Positions 1-9,761 of a stretch of DNA of 64,000 nucleotides are shown here, piece by piece. Numbering within the stretch: the first letter of the stretch is position 1; every line of letters starts with the position of its first letter. Position numbers and translations under genes: made by a program. The notes beneath the pieces are model-generated. The model made no database searches. It was not told where the DNA came from and saw nothing but the letters and a program-made list of their open reading frames with translations. The DNA is from Craterilacuibacter sinensis. GTDB lineage: Bacteria; Pseudomonadota; Gammaproteobacteria; Burkholderiales; Chromobacteriaceae. The stretch spans positions 1-64,000 of the forward strand of contig NZ_WSSB01000014.1 of the NCBI RefSeq assembly GCF_009831765.1, read 5' to 3'.

Positions 1-6
1 AAATAT

Positions 7-27
7 ACGCACCTTGCACAGGTGCGT
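7..27. terminator. Possible terminator hairpin downstream of corA
   Basis: The arms ACGCACCT and AGGTGCGT enclose a 5-base loop about 95 bases beyond the corA stop. On the minus strand the stem is followed by ATATTT, which is a weak T-tract. It could end the ppx-corA transcript, or belong to a gene outside the window. The remaining bases up to the corA stop show no gene. Confidence 0.35.
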
Positions 28-121
28 CAACAGCTAAAACCCAAGAAAAACGCCAACCGAACACGAAAAAACAATAAGCCTATGATTGCAAAGGAAAAGA
101 CAAAATAAAAAATCAACCAAC

Positions 122-1189
122 TTACAACCAGCGCCTGCGCGAGAAACTGAATGCAATGCCGGCCCCAATCAGCCCCATCACGGCCAAAACAGCAAAATAC
201 CCCCAACGCCAATGCAACTCGGGCATGTAATCGAAGTTCATGCCGTAAATACCGGCAATCAGCGTCAGCGGCATAAAGATTATGGAGATAATGGTCAGTA
301 CACGCATCTGCACATTCAAGCGGTTGGACTGGATAGAAAGGTATAAATCAAGCATGCCTGCCACCATGTCGCGTGAAGCATCCAGCGACTCCAGCAAGTG
401 CAGGCAATGGTCAAACGCATCCCGCAACCACAACCGGGTTTCCGGCCTGAACTGCGGCAGATCACCACGCGTCATCTGGTTGAGCATATCGCGCAGTGGC
501 AATAAAGCGCGACGCAAACGCATACCTTCATACTTAAGCCTGTGAATACTGCGCAATACACCGCCACTCTTGTCCGCCAGCAGTTGGCGATCTATCGTTT
601 CAACCCGGTTACCGAAGTCATCCAGCACGCCAAAGTAATCATCAATCACCGCATCAATCAGGGTATAAGCCAAAAAATCGGCACCATGCAGCCGCAACAT
701 GGAGTCGGGCTTTTTCAAACGCTCGCGCACGGCACCGAATACACCCAGCGGGTGCGGCTGAAATGTCAGCACAAAGCCCTGCCCCACCACCATATACATG
801 GGCTCGGACTGCAGGCGGCGCTCTTCACCCGCCAGATAGTGGAATACGCGCGTTGCCAGAAACAAGTAGCCATCGTACTCCTCGACTTTCGGGCGCTGCC
901 GTACACTGAGGATATCTTCCTGCACCAAAGGATGCAGGCCGAAGCGCTGGCCTATGGCCTGCATTAATTCCGGGTTGGCCAGGCCGTAAACATTCAGCCA
1001 TAACACCTCCGCCTTGGTTTGATAGGCCAGACCTTCCGCCACACTGGAAAACAGCGTCTCGTGACACCCCTGCGGGCCATACTCGATCAGGGAAACCGAC
1101 ACCTCCCCATGTACCGTCGTATCCGACGCCCCCACTCTGGGAGCCTTATCCAGAATGGGGCCTTGCGCCTTAAGCTCGGGGGTGTGCAT
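122..1189 (-). CDS. corA: CorA-family magnesium/divalent cation transporter
   Basis: 355 residues, the normal length of a CorA channel subunit. The last 60 residues hold the diagnostic part: a first membrane helix (about 297-314) ending in the YGMNF signature at about 315-319, and a second helix (about 330-350) closed by a basic tail (SRRRWL). The N-terminal 290 residues form the charged cytoplasmic domain with long helices. CorA pentamers admit Mg2+ (and Co2+/Ni2+) across the inner membrane. The gene starts 1 base after the stop of ppx and is probably cotranscribed with it. Some GMN-type members act in efflux, so the direction of transport is not certain. Confidence 0.9.
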   Translation of the reverse strand: MHTPELKAQGPILDKAPRVGASDTTVHGEVSVSLIEYGPQGCHETLFSSVAEGLAYQTKAEVLWLNVYGLANPELMQAIGQRFGLHPLVQEDILSVRQRPKVEEYDGYLFLATRVFHYLAGEERRLQSEPMYMVVGQGFVLTFQPHPLGVFGAVRERLKKPDSMLRLHGADFLAYTLIDAVIDDYFGVLDDFGNRVETIDRQLLADKSGGVLRSIHRLKYEGMRLRRALLPLRDMLNQMTRGDLPQFRPETRLWLRDAFDHCLHLLESLDASRDMVAGMLDLYLSIQSNRLNVQMRVLTIISIIFMPLTLIAGIYGMNFDYMPELHWRWGYFAVLAVMGLIGAGIAFSFSRRRWL

Positions 1190-1190
1190 G

Positions 1191-2690
1191 CTATCGTCTC
1201 ACCAGTTCCAGCTTGAAGCCTATTTTTTGCCACTGCGCGACATCTTGCTCGAAGGCACTAGCCGTCAATGGGTGACTATCCAGCCATGCACCATCAAGCA
1301 CCAGGGCAAAGCCCCGCGCCCGCGCCTGCAAGTCAAGCTGTGCCGGCAGGTCCAGCAGCATGCGGCGACGATAAAACAGCACTGCCAGCCGTAGTGCCAC
1401 CACTGCATACCAGCGGTCGGGCTCTTCCACCAAGGCTTGCATCTTGCCCATGTCCCCGCGGTGCCCCAACACCAGCGTCGCAAGTTCGGACTGCTCACGA
1501 CGGGAAAAACCGGGCATATCGGCATTTTGCAGGATGTAGGCCGCGTGCTTGTGATAAGCCGTATGCGCAATCGTCAAACCGATTTCATGCAACCGCGCCG
1601 CCCAGCGTAATTGCCTGAGCGTATCCGGTTCACAATCCTCTCCCGACAACTGCCGGTAAAACTGCTCGGCCAAGGGCTGGATTCTGTCAGCCTGCGCCTC
1701 ATCTACATGGTAACGCCGGGCAAAGGCCGCCACAGTCAGCTCACGCTGATCATGATTTCGCTGCCGCCCCATCAGATCATGCAGCACGCCATCACGTAAT
1801 GCCCCCTCCCCCACGCACATGACTTCGATACCCAGTTCTTCAAAAACGGCCATCATGATCGCCAGCCCCCCCGGCATTACCGCTGCGCGGTCAGGCTTGA
1901 GGCCGTTGATCGCCAGCGCATCGATGCAGCCCGCACGAATAAATGCCTCGCTCAATTGCACCATGCCGCGGTGAGTAATATCGCGCACGGACCAGTCATT
2001 CAGCTCCAGCATGTCGCGTAGCGAACGCGCGGTACCGGAGGTGCCGATAGCCAACTGCCACTGCTCCCGGGTATAGGTATGACTGATACGCTGGATTTCA
2101 TTGCGTGCGGCCAGCACTGCCGAACGCATGGCTGAGCGGGTGATTTTTCCGTCAGGAAAATAACGCATGGTGTAGCTGACACAGCCCAACGGCAGACTCT
2201 CGGTCACACGGGCGCTGAACTGGCTACCCAGAATAAACTCGGTAGACCCCCCGCCGATATCGACAACCAGCCTGGACTCCGGTGTATTGGGCATGGCGTG
2301 CGCAGCCCCCAGATAGACCAGGCGGGCTTCTTCGCGTCCGGCAATAATTTCGATGGGAAACCCCAGCAACGCCTCCGCTTCACGCATGAATTCGGGTGCA
2401 TTGCGCGCCACGCGCAGGGTATTGGTTCCTACCACGCGCACCTGGGCCGGCTCAAAGCCGCGCAAACGCTCGCCAAAACGTGCAAGACAGGCCAAAGCCC
2501 GCTGCCGTGTAGTCTCATCCAATACTTTATCCGCATCTAAGCCGGCGCCCAGCCGCACGGTCTCTTTCAAAGAGTCCAGCGTAAACAGCTGACGGTCAAG
2601 CACACGCGCAATCTGCAAGCGAAAGCTGTTCGATCCCAGATCGGCAGCAGCCAGTACGGTATAAGGGAAGTCGCTAGGGGTGAGAGGCAA
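1191..2690 (-). CDS. ppx: Exopolyphosphatase (Ppx/GppA family)
   Basis: 499 residues. The N-terminal sugar-kinase/Hsp70-like fold shows both phosphate motifs, DLGSNSFRL at about residue 17 and VVDIGGGSTEF at about 142. A C-terminal HD-like helical domain follows, as in E. coli Ppx (about 513 residues). The enzyme releases orthophosphate from polyphosphate chains; the paralogue GppA hydrolyses pppGpp and cannot be excluded. No ATG is available: the frame starts at TTG, with GGA eight bases upstream. It lies downstream of phoU across a terminator and upstream of corA, so it sits in a phosphate-related neighbourhood. Confidence 0.88.
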   Translation of the reverse strand: MPLTPSDFPYTVLAAADLGSNSFRLQIARVLDRQLFTLDSLKETVRLGAGLDADKVLDETTRQRALACLARFGERLRGFEPAQVRVVGTNTLRVARNAPEFMREAEALLGFPIEIIAGREEARLVYLGAAHAMPNTPESRLVVDIGGGSTEFILGSQFSARVTESLPLGCVSYTMRYFPDGKITRSAMRSAVLAARNEIQRISHTYTREQWQLAIGTSGTARSLRDMLELNDWSVRDITHRGMVQLSEAFIRAGCIDALAINGLKPDRAAVMPGGLAIMMAVFEELGIEVMCVGEGALRDGVLHDLMGRQRNHDQRELTVAAFARRYHVDEAQADRIQPLAEQFYRQLSGEDCEPDTLRQLRWAARLHEIGLTIAHTAYHKHAAYILQNADMPGFSRREQSELATLVLGHRGDMGKMQALVEEPDRWYAVVALRLAVLFYRRRMLLDLPAQLDLQARARGFALVLDGAWLDSHPLTASAFEQDVAQWQKIGFKLELVRR

Positions 2691-2716
2691 AACAGCGTTC
2701 CAAAAGTGGCAGGAAT

Positions 2717-2749
2717 AAAAAAAGCGGTAACCATGTTACCGCTTTTTTT
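2717..2749. terminator. Bidirectional rho-independent terminator between phoU and ppx
   Basis: A perfect 8-base stem GCGGTAAC/GTTACCGC with a CAT loop is flanked by seven A on the left and seven T on the right. It works on both strands. On the minus strand it ends phoU 15 bases after the stop, which argues that ppx-corA has its own promoter. Confidence 0.85.
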
Positions 2750-2764
2750 CAGCTTTTGGCGTAT

Positions 2765-3475
2765 CTAGCCGGCCGTCAGACCGATTTCACGCTTGATCTC
2801 TTCAATCGAGGTATGGCGTATATCCTTGCCCTTGACCAGATAGACCACATACTCGGAGATGTTTTTCGAATGGTCACCGATGCGCTCGATTGCCTTGGCA
2901 ATAAACAAGGTATCGATGGACATGCTGATGGTGCGCGGATCTTCCATCATAAAGGTCATCAACTGGCGCAGCTCGGCAGTAAAGTCTTCATCCAGCCCCT
3001 TGTCTTCCTCCGCCAGCTCCAGTGCCGCGCTGGCATCCAGCCGGGCAAAAGCATCCAGCGCGCGGCGCAACATATTGACCGCGACCTCGGCCATCTTGCT
3101 TACCTCGCGAAAACGCGGCAGCTGGTAGCGCTCCGAGGTGTAGATAATCTTGCCCATGCGCGCTATTTTCTGTGCCTCATCACCGATACGCTCCAGGTCG
3201 GTAATGGTCTTGATCACAGAAATCACCATGCGCAAATCGCTGGCGGCCGGCTGACGGCGGGCAATAATGTGCTGGCAGTCTTCATCGATCGCCACTTCCA
3301 GTGCATTGACCAGCGCATCATCCACAATCACTTTGTCAAAACGCTCGATATCGCCACTAAGCAGTGCATCAATGGCGGAGAGAATCTGCTGCTCAACCAG
3401 TCCGCCCATTTGCAACACACGGGTACGAACGGTCTCCAGCTCAAGGTCGAATTGCTTGGAAATATGATCAGACAT
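2765..3475 (-). CDS. phoU: Phosphate signalling complex protein PhoU
   Basis: 236 residues, all-helical, made of two PhoU repeats. The metal-binding motif E..D...D appears in each half (GDEAQKIA near 96-105 and GDHSKNISEYV near 200-210). PhoU links the Pst phosphate transporter to the histidine kinase PhoR and keeps the Pho regulon off when phosphate is plentiful. The start ATG is followed by a typical MSDHISKQFD N-terminus. No pst or phoBR genes lie in the window. phoU stands alone between rpiA and the terminator before ppx. Confidence 0.95.
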   Translation of the reverse strand: MSDHISKQFDLELETVRTRVLQMGGLVEQQILSAIDALLSGDIERFDKVIVDDALVNALEVAIDEDCQHIIARRQPAASDLRMVISVIKTITDLERIGDEAQKIARMGKIIYTSERYQLPRFREVSKMAEVAVNMLRRALDAFARLDASAALELAEEDKGLDEDFTAELRQLMTFMMEDPRTISMSIDTLFIAKAIERIGDHSKNISEYVVYLVKGKDIRHTSIEEIKREIGLTAG

Positions 3476-3546
3476 GAAAGACTCGCAACGGCAGATACAG
3501 AGGGCTGCATGCTAACAAGTCAACATGACAGCCCCATTACAGGAAA

Positions 3547-4209
3547 TTAGCGCAAGACCTCGACACCACTCTCGCGGGCCAGCAACAAAACATCAGCACG
3601 ACGGCGGGCGAACAGACCACAGGTCACCACACCGGGCAGATGATTGATCAGCTCTTCGACTTCGACCGGCTTGGCAATGTGCATGCCGTATACATCAAGA
3701 ATGATGTTGCCGTTGTCGGTCGTGAAATCCTGACGCAGTTCCGGATGGCCACCCAGCTTGACCAGTTCGCGCGCCACCAAGCTGCGCGCCATCGGAATCA
3801 CCTCGATTGGCACCGGAAACTTGCCCAGCACATCTACATACTTGGACGCATCGGCAATACAAATAAACTCCTGCGCGACGGCGGCAACAATTTTCTCGCG
3901 CGTCAGCGCCCCGCCACCACCCTTGATCATATGCAGATAGTGGTTGATCTCGTCGGCACCATCGATATAGACCGGGATCTCGTCCACGCTATTGAGGTCG
4001 AATACCGGAATATGATGCGCCTTGAGACGTGCCGTACTGGCTTCAGAGCTGGACACCGCTCCCTTGATCCGCCCCTTCATGGTGGCAGCCAGCTCTTCAA
4101 TGAAAATATTCACGGTACTGCCGGTGCCGATACCGATGATGGCGTCCTCGGGAACGAATTCCAGCGCTTTTCTGGCGGCAGCCAACTTCAATTGGTCAGG
4201 GCTAAGCAT
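3547..4209 (-). CDS. rpiA: Ribose-5-phosphate isomerase A
   Basis: 220 residues, the usual RpiA length. Motifs in order: [10 protein letters not shown] (about 25-34), SSEAST (about 54), YIDGADEIN (about 81-89) with the catalytic Asp pair, and [13 protein letters not shown] (about 95-107) with the catalytic Glu and Lys. It interconverts ribose 5-phosphate and ribulose 5-phosphate in the non-oxidative pentose phosphate pathway. A 71-base gap separates it from phoU and 66 bases from ispF, so it may have its own promoter. Confidence 0.96.
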   Translation of the reverse strand: MLSPDQLKLAAARKALEFVPEDAIIGIGTGSTVNIFIEELAATMKGRIKGAVSSSEASTARLKAHHIPVFDLNSVDEIPVYIDGADEINHYLHMIKGGGGALTREKIVAAVAQEFICIADASKYVDVLGKFPVPIEVIPMARSLVARELVKLGGHPELRQDFTTDNGNIILDVYGMHIAKPVEVEELINHLPGVVTCGLFARRRADVLLLARESGVEVLR

Positions 4210-4275
4210 GGTGGCGACTCCACATCAGGTTATTTAGTCACTTCGATTATTTCACATTCGAGTCTTTATGTCGTT

Positions 4276-4755
4276 TTAATGTGCCGCCATCAACAAACAA
4301 ACTGCCTGCGCTTCAATGGCCTCACATCGTCCAAGATAGCCCAAAGTCTCGTTGGTCTTGCCCTTGATATTGACCGCACCGATATCGATCGCCAGATCCG
4401 CAGCAAGATTAGTGCGCATGGCATCGATATGCGGTGCCAGTTTCGGCTGCTGTGCAATCAGCGTGGCATCCACATTCACCACTTGCCAGCCGGCCGCCTG
4501 CACACGCGCCAGTGCCTCGCGCAGCAGAACCCGGCTATCCGCCCCTTTGAAGGCAGCATCGGTATCGGGAAACAAACGCCCGATGTCGCCCAGCGCCGCA
4601 GCCCCCAGCAAAGCATCGGTCACGGCATGCAGCAAAGCATCCGCGTCGGAGTGGCCAAGCAAGCCCTTGTCATGCGGTATTTCCAGCCCGCCCAAAATCA
4701 AGGGGCGCCCCTCGACCAAGCGGTGCACATCGTAACCCTGTCCGATACGGAACAT
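4276..4755 (-). CDS. ispF: 2-C-methyl-D-erythritol 2,4-cyclodiphosphate synthase
   Basis: 159 residues, full length for IspF. The zinc ligands are visible in GYDVH (D9, H11) and in [18 protein letters not shown] (His near 42). It closes the cyclic diphosphate in the MEP pathway to isoprenoids, acting as a cytosolic trimer. The start codon follows the ispD stop directly with no gap, so the two are translationally coupled. ispD and ispF are separate genes here, not the fused ispDF of some bacteria. Confidence 0.96.
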   Translation of the reverse strand: MFRIGQGYDVHRLVEGRPLILGGLEIPHDKGLLGHSDADALLHAVTDALLGAAALGDIGRLFPDTDAAFKGADSRVLLREALARVQAAGWQVVNVDATLIAQQPKLAPHIDAMRTNLAADLAIDIGAVNIKGKTNETLGYLGRCEAIEAQAVCLLMAAH

Positions 4756-5442
4756 TCAACCCTCCTTGCTTGATGCGAGAATGGCACGCGCCAGCGCCAG
4801 ATCAGCCGGATACGTTACCTTGAAGTTTTGCGCCTCGCCTTCGACGAGACGCGGCTGCAAGCCCAGCATTTCGATCGCCGAGGCTTCATCGGTGACCGCC
4901 GCCTCAGCGCCATCTTTCAGCGCGCGCAGCAATTGTGCACAACGGAACATCTGCGGTGTTTGCGCCAGCCACAAGCCTTCACGTGATACGGTCTTGCTGA
5001 CATGGCCATCGGACGTCGCACGCTTGACCGTGTCGGCCACAGGCAAAGCCAGCAAGCCGCCGATCTCGTCATCAGCCACGCGGGCAATCAGCCGTTCAAC
5101 CATGGGCACAGTCAGGCAACAGCGCGCCGCATCATGCACCAGCACCCAATCATCCCCGGCAGCGCCAAGCGCAGCCAGACCGTTGCGCACACTGGCTGCA
5201 CGGCTAGCGCCACCGACCCGCAACACTTCCAGCTTGGGGATCGCCCAGTCAAAACAGTCAAACCACTCATCCTCCGGCGAAATCACCACCACGACCCGCG
5301 TAATGGCGGGCACGGCAGCCAGCACCGACAGGGTGTGCCACATCAGCGGCTTACCCAATAGCTGCAGATACTGCTTGGGACTGGGCGCACCAAAGCGGCT
5401 GCCCGATCCGGCGGCCGGCACAAGCGCAATATAAGCACTCAT
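4756..5442 (-). CDS. ispD: 2-C-methyl-D-erythritol 4-phosphate cytidylyltransferase
   Basis: 228 residues from the ATG at 5442, whose ATGA overlaps the dnaQ stop by four bases. The open frame extends 12 codons further upstream, but those lie inside dnaQ and do not resemble IspD. Visible motifs: VPAAGSGSRFG with PKQY (CTP-binding loop, about 7-25) and VHDAARC (about 104). It couples CTP to methylerythritol phosphate, the third MEP pathway step. It sits directly upstream of ispF in the same operon. Confidence 0.95.
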   Translation of the reverse strand: MSAYIALVPAAGSGSRFGAPSPKQYLQLLGKPLMWHTLSVLAAVPAITRVVVVISPEDEWFDCFDWAIPKLEVLRVGGASRAASVRNGLAALGAAGDDWVLVHDAARCCLTVPMVERLIARVADDEIGGLLALPVADTVKRATSDGHVSKTVSREGLWLAQTPQMFRCAQLLRALKDGAEAAVTDEASAIEMLGLQPRLVEGEAQNFKVTYPADLALARAILASSKEG

Positions 5443-6155
5443 GCCTGCCCCCCCGCTTCCAGCTGGCGCCACACACATACGCCCTTCACCGACTTGTCCA
5501 GCGCATCCAGATACTGCGCATGTTCAGCCAGTTCATCCTCGCTGGCGCGCAATACCGGAATGGGTTTGCGTTCGTAGTTCAGCAATTCCAGCGTCTCAAG
5601 CCCGTTCTCCTCCTGCTCGACATCCATTGCCAGGCTTTCCTGGCCACGCGTCATCCACAGATAGACTTCGGCCAGCAACTCGCAGTCGATCAAGGCGCCG
5701 TGCACCGTCCGGTTGGAACGGTCTACGTCAAAACGGTCACACAAGGCATCCAGGCTATTGCGCTTGCCCGGAAACTGATCGCGTGCCATCACCAGCGTAT
5801 CGATCACGCCCGCGCATTGCATCGCGGTCATCGGCAAACCGGCGCGTTCGAACTCGGCATTCATAAAGCCGATATCAAACGGGGCGTTGTGAATGATCAG
5901 CTCGCCATCGGCGATGAAATCGGAAATTTCAGCGGCCACATCGGCAAAACGCGGTTTGCCTTCGAGGAACTCGAGCGAGATGCCATGCACGCGCTGCGCA
6001 TCCGGATCAATGGCCCGCTCCGGGTGCATATACAGATGCAAATGGCGCCCGGTCAGTTTGCGGTCGACCATTTCCAGCGCAGCAAATTCGATAATGCGAT
6101 GCCCTTGCGACGGCTCAAGGCCGGTCGTCTCGGTGTCGAGAATAATCTGTCTCAT
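5439..6155 (-). CDS. dnaQ: DNA polymerase III epsilon subunit (proofreading exonuclease)
   Basis: 238 residues. The three DEDDh exonuclease motifs are present: DTETTGLE (about 7-14), HNAPFDIGFMNAEF (about 97-110), and HGALIDCELLAEVY with the catalytic His and Asp (about 156-169). A C-terminal tail probably binds the alpha subunit DnaE. It removes mismatched 3' nucleotides at the replication fork. It lies downstream of rnhA (44-base gap), the common rnhA-dnaQ pair of proteobacteria, and overlaps ispD by four bases. Confidence 0.95.
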   Translation of the reverse strand: MRQIILDTETTGLEPSQGHRIIEFAALEMVDRKLTGRHLHLYMHPERAIDPDAQRVHGISLEFLEGKPRFADVAAEISDFIADGELIIHNAPFDIGFMNAEFERAGLPMTAMQCAGVIDTLVMARDQFPGKRNSLDALCDRFDVDRSNRTVHGALIDCELLAEVYLWMTRGQESLAMDVEQEENGLETLELLNYERKPIPVLRASEDELAEHAQYLDALDKSVKGVCVWRQLEAGGQA

Positions 6156-6199
6156 GGGAAATTCCGGATGGCCGTGCTGTATCAGCCACGGCTTGTCTA

Positions 6200-6643
6200 T
6201 CAGTGTGCCAGCGTCACGCCGCGATTGGCCAATTCGTCAGCCCGCTCGTTGAATTCATGGCCGGCGTGGCCTTTGACCCAGCGCCAGTCCACCGACAAAT
6301 GCCGGTTGCGCTCGGCATCCAGCGCCTGCCACAGGTCGGCATTCTTAACAGGTGCTTTGGCGGCGGTTTTCCAGCCACGCAGCTTCCAGCCATGTATCCA
6401 CTCGGAAATGCCTTTTTGCACGTATTGCGAATCGGTATACACCACGACATGGCAAGGCCGGGTCAGCGCCTTGAGCGCTTCGATCACCGCCAGCAGTTCC
6501 ATACGGTTATTGGTGGTCCCCAATTCGCCGCCGCACAGCTCTTTTTCCTTGCCCTTGAAGCGCAACAATGCGCCCCAGCCCCCGGGCCCGGGGTTGCCCT
6601 TGCAGGCACCATCAGAATAAATTTCAACCTTGTCTTGCGTCAT
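6200..6643 (-). CDS. rnhA: Ribonuclease HI
   Basis: 147 residues, standard RNase HI length. The catalytic carboxylates are in [16 protein letters not shown] (Asp10), NNRMELLAV (Glu48), VVYTDSQYV (Asp70) and the ERADELAN motif (Asp near 134). The basic handle region ([14 protein letters not shown]) is also visible. It cleaves RNA in RNA:DNA hybrids such as primers and R-loops. The start ATGA overlaps the stop of the upstream methyltransferase gene by four bases. Confidence 0.97.
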   Translation of the reverse strand: MTQDKVEIYSDGACKGNPGPGGWGALLRFKGKEKELCGGELGTTNNRMELLAVIEALKALTRPCHVVVYTDSQYVQKGISEWIHGWKLRGWKTAAKAPVKNADLWQALDAERNRHLSVDWRWVKGHAGHEFNERADELANRGVTLAH

Positions 6644-7371
6644 AGTGTCTCATCGTGAGGATTATCTACTGCATGGCGCCGGTCACCCAGTACCGCGAGG
6701 TTGGCCACCGGCACGCGCGCTTGCCAGCGCGGCTTGATCAGGCGCATACCGCGCTGGCGCTTGATCGCACTGAGACCATAGACCCCCGCGACCAAAGGCC
6801 AGCAACGATGGCCTACCCGCTCCATAAACTGCCAGTGGGCCAGCCAGTCCTGCCGGTCAAGCGGCGGGGCGTAGCACATGAATACGCTGTCGGAGAGCTC
6901 GAAACCCAATAGTTCGAACCAGTCTTTCAAGCGCGATAGGCGCAAAAAATTTCCGCTCCACGGCACGGTGCTGCGCCCCTGCAGCAGGCGACGCCCCCCC
7001 CAGGCCGAGAACGGGTTGAAGCCGGTCAACACCAGCCGCCCTTCCGGTACCAGTACCCGTTCAGCTTCACGCAGCACCTGATGCGGATGGGCGGTAAAAT
7101 CCAGCGTATGTGGCAATAGCAGTAAATCCAGGCTGCGGGAGTCGATAGGCAATTGTGCGGCATCACAACGTACGGCAACGGCGCCCGAGTCACCGATACA
7201 GGCGCGCCATGGCATGCGGTTGGCACGCAGAAAATCATGGCCGGGGGCACCAAACTGCAGCGCACGAAAGCCGAACGCATCGGCAACCGCCGCATCAAAA
7301 TAGGCCTGTTCGCTCTGCAACAGATACTGTCCGAGCCCGCCCTCATCCAGCCAGCTTGAAAATGTGCTCAT
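6640..7371 (-). CDS. SAM-dependent methyltransferase (class I, methyltransferase-11 type)
   Basis: 243 residues from the ATG at 7371; an upstream in-frame start would add 15 codons without similarity. The core has [28 protein letters not shown], shown here by its parts DAAQLP and DLLLLPHTL (motifs II and III), then [22 protein letters not shown] (motif IV). The N-terminal part resembles small SAM-methyltransferases that lie beside rnhA and gloB in many beta- and gamma-proteobacteria. The motif I glycine loop is poorly conserved, as in that group. The substrate is unknown. It overlaps rnhA by four bases. Confidence 0.75.
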   Translation of the reverse strand: MSTFSSWLDEGGLGQYLLQSEQAYFDAAVADAFGFRALQFGAPGHDFLRANRMPWRACIGDSGAVAVRCDAAQLPIDSRSLDLLLLPHTLDFTAHPHQVLREAERVLVPEGRLVLTGFNPFSAWGGRRLLQGRSTVPWSGNFLRLSRLKDWFELLGFELSDSVFMCYAPPLDRQDWLAHWQFMERVGHRCWPLVAGVYGLSAIKRQRGMRLIKPRWQARVPVANLAVLGDRRHAVDNPHDETL

Positions 7372-7487
7372 AACCGATTGCTTAAACCGCGTTAGCCGCA
7401 CATGCCCCGCGGGCATGCATCAGGCCATTATATCCGAAGCCGCCGCATGATCACCTGCCCCTTGGCAGCCTAGAGGAACAGGGTGCA

Positions 7488-8096
7488 TCAGACGGATAGC
7501 CCCTGCAACCAGACTTTGACCTTGGCCGCCGGCTGCTTTTGCAGCTTGCACAGCAAACCATGCGTCACCTCGGCCAGACCATAGTGTTGCTGCAAATGTG
7601 ACGCCAGATAAAGTGCCAGATTGGCCGCCATTTCGGTGTCAGCCAAGGCGCGATGGGCGCGGCCGGTGTCGGGCAGGCCCAGATAGCGGTTAAGCGTACC
7701 CAGCTTATGATTGGGCGCTTGCGGCAGCAAACGGCGTGCCAGCAACATCGAGCAGGCAAAATCCTGCGTGCGGCGCTGTCCCAACAGGCCTAACTCATAA
7801 TCCCAGAATTTTTTGTCGAACGATGCATTGTGGGCCAGCAAAGGCGTATTACCGACAAAGCGGGCGGCCTCCTGCATCACCTCGCTCGCCGGTGGTGCGC
7901 TTTTGAGCATGCGGTTGCTGATACCGGTCAGGCGTTCGATATCGGACGGAATCCACACGCCGGCATTCATCAGGCTTTGATAGCGATCCACCATCTTCCC
8001 GTTTTCGACCAGTATCACCGCGATTTCGGTTGCACGGCAGCTGGAGCCGGGGGAGAGTCCGTTGGTTTCGAAGTCGATGACGGCAATACGTTCCAT
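7488..8096 (-). CDS. DEDDh 3'-5' exonuclease (DnaQ-like/PolC-type)
   Basis: 202 residues from the ATG at 8096. The exonuclease domain starts at once with VIDFETNGLSPG; motif II is LLAHNASFDKKFWDYEL (parts HNASFD) and motif III is HRALADTEMAANLAL. It resembles stand-alone DnaQ-family nucleases such as RNase T/ExoX-like proteins, not the epsilon subunit encoded 1.3 kb downstream. The C-terminal 40 residues are family-specific. It is probably a DNA repair or RNA-processing exonuclease. It is transcribed divergently from msrP. Confidence 0.8.
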   Translation of the reverse strand: MERIAVIDFETNGLSPGSSCRATEIAVILVENGKMVDRYQSLMNAGVWIPSDIERLTGISNRMLKSAPPASEVMQEAARFVGNTPLLAHNASFDKKFWDYELGLLGQRRTQDFACSMLLARRLLPQAPNHKLGTLNRYLGLPDTGRAHRALADTEMAANLALYLASHLQQHYGLAEVTHGLLCKLQKQPAAKVKVWLQGLSV

Positions 8097-8232
8097 ACTG
8101 TATGGGTATCCAGAATCAAGGCATGAGCCGGCACTATGCCGCCTCATGCGCTAAAAGGCAAAACCACCCTACTTGCCAGCATTCTGCCACCCGACCAAAC
8201 TGCATCACCGTTAGCGCAAGCGAAAGCACACC

Positions 8233-9165
8233 ATGCCCCTGATCCGGTTAAGCGACCCCAGCGCCCCCCTTCCCTCCGAGATCACCCCGCAGGCGGTATA
8301 TCTCGACCGCCGCCGCTTTCTGGCCACCGGCGCAGCCGGTGTGGCGGGCCTGCTCTTGCCCGAGGCGCACGCAGCTCCGCTCAAGGCAGCGCCAGGCCCT
8401 TATTCTCTGAAGGAAAAGCCCAACTCGCTGGACGAAATTACCCACTACAACAATTTTTACGAGTTTGGCAGCAGTAAGACCGACCCGGCCAAGTACGCGG
8501 GGCAACTTGTCGTCGATCCGTGGACACTGAAAATCGGCGGCCATGTCGCCAGGCCGCTGACGCTGGACTACGACCAGCTGTTCCGTATTGCGCCACTGGA
8601 AGAGCGCATCTACCGTCTGCGCTGCGTCGAAGGCTGGTCCATGGTGATTCCGTGGATAGGCGTGCCGCTAGCCAGCCTGCTCAAGCAGGTGCAGCCAACC
8701 AGCAAGGGCCGCTTCGTGCAGTTTGTCACGCTGGAGCGGCCAAGCCAGATGCCGGGCCAGCGCACCGATTTGTTGCCGTGGCCTTATCGCGAAGGGCTGC
8801 GTATCGATGAAGCCATGAATCCGCTGACCTTGCTGGCTGTCGGCCTGTATGGCGAAACCCTGCCCAAGCAGAATGGCGCGCCCATCCGCCTGGTGGCGCC
8901 GTGGAAATATGGTTTTAAAAGCATCAAGTCCATCGTCGCCATCAATCTGGTCGAGCAGCAACCGACGACAACCTGGCAACAGCTGGCGCCCAATGAATAT
9001 GGTTTCTTTGCCAATGTGAACCCCGAAGTCGACCATCCGCGCTGGAGCCAGGCCAACGAGCGCCGCGTCGGCGAGTTTTCACGGCGCAAGACGCTGATGT
9101 TCAACGGCTATGGCGAACAGGTAGCAGGAATGTACTCGAAACTGGATCTGAGGCGCTGGTTCTGA
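8233..9165 (+). CDS. msrP: Protein-methionine-sulfoxide reductase catalytic subunit MsrP (YedY)
   Basis: 310 residues. A Tat signal with [14 protein letters not shown] lies at about 28-41, followed by a hydrophobic stretch ending AHA. The molybdopterin-binding fold contains the Cys ligand of molybdenum in [11 protein letters not shown] (Cys about 136). MsrP reduces oxidised methionines in periplasmic proteins using electrons from MsrQ. The stop overlaps the msrQ start by one base. The 136-base gap upstream separates it from the divergent exonuclease gene and should hold its promoter. Confidence 0.95.
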   Translation: MPLIRLSDPSAPLPSEITPQAVYLDRRRFLATGAAGVAGLLLPEAHAAPLKAAPGPYSLKEKPNSLDEITHYNNFYEFGSSKTDPAKYAGQLVVDPWTLKIGGHVARPLTLDYDQLFRIAPLEERIYRLRCVEGWSMVIPWIGVPLASLLKQVQPTSKGRFVQFVTLERPSQMPGQRTDLLPWPYREGLRIDEAMNPLTLLAVGLYGETLPKQNGAPIRLVAPWKYGFKSIKSIVAINLVEQQPTTTWQQLAPNEYGFFANVNPEVDHPRWSQANERRVGEFSRRKTLMFNGYGEQVAGMYSKLDLRRWF

Positions 9166-9761
9166 TGGCAGCCCGCCCCTTGCCCCTCTGGGCCAAGCCC
9201 TTGCTTTTTGCCTTGTGCACCGTGCCGCTGCTACATGCAGCCTGGCGGGTGTATCAGGGCGAGGCGGCCGATCCGGCCGATTATCTGACGCGCGAAAGCG
9301 GCTGGTGGGCGCTGGCGCTATTGCTGGCAACGCTGACCATCACGCCGCTGGTCAAGCTGGGACACTGGCCACAACTGATGCGCCTGCGCCGCATGCTGGG
9401 CCTGTATGCGTTTGCCTATGCCAGCGTACATCTGGCCATTTATCTGCTGCTAAGTGGTGGCGACCCCGCCATCATCGGCGACGACATCATGAAAAGCCCG
9501 TATATCGTGGTCGGCTTCAGTGCCTGGCTGCTACTGCTGCCACTGGCCATCACCTCGACCGATGGCTGGATGCGCCGCCTCAAACGCCGCTGGAGTCAGC
9601 TGCACCGGCTGATCTATCCGGCAAGCATGCTGGCCGTCATCCATTTCTGGTGGCTGACCAAATCGGATATGCGCCAGCCGCTGCTGTTCGCCCTGTTGCT
9701 GGGTGTGCTGCTTGCCTGGCGCGTATGGCGACACCGGACACAACGCACACGCGGCGCTTAA
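9165..9761 (+). CDS. msrQ: MsrQ haem-b membrane subunit of the methionine sulfoxide reductase
   Basis: 198 residues with five or six predicted membrane helices and the ferric-reductase-like pattern. The histidines in YASVHLAIYLL (about 83-93) and LHRLIYPASMLAVIHFWW (parts HRLIYP, IHFWW) are the probable haem ligands. It passes quinol or flavin electrons to MsrP in the periplasm. It is translationally coupled to msrP by the TGATG overlap. Its TAA stop overlaps the stop of the convergent tRNA-binding-domain gene. Confidence 0.93.
   Translation: MAARPLPLWAKPLLFALCTVPLLHAAWRVYQGEAADPADYLTRESGWWALALLLATLTITPLVKLGHWPQLMRLRRMLGLYAFAYASVHLAIYLLLSGGDPAIIGDDIMKSPYIVVGFSAWLLLLPLAITSTDGWMRRLKRRWSQLHRLIYPASMLAVIHFWWLTKSDMRQPLLFALLLGVLLAWRVWRHRTQRTRGA

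Noticed and set aside
5443-5478. Upstream start for ispD
   Set aside because: The added 12 codons lie within dnaQ and lack IspD similarity; ATGA coupling at 5442 is the normal junction.
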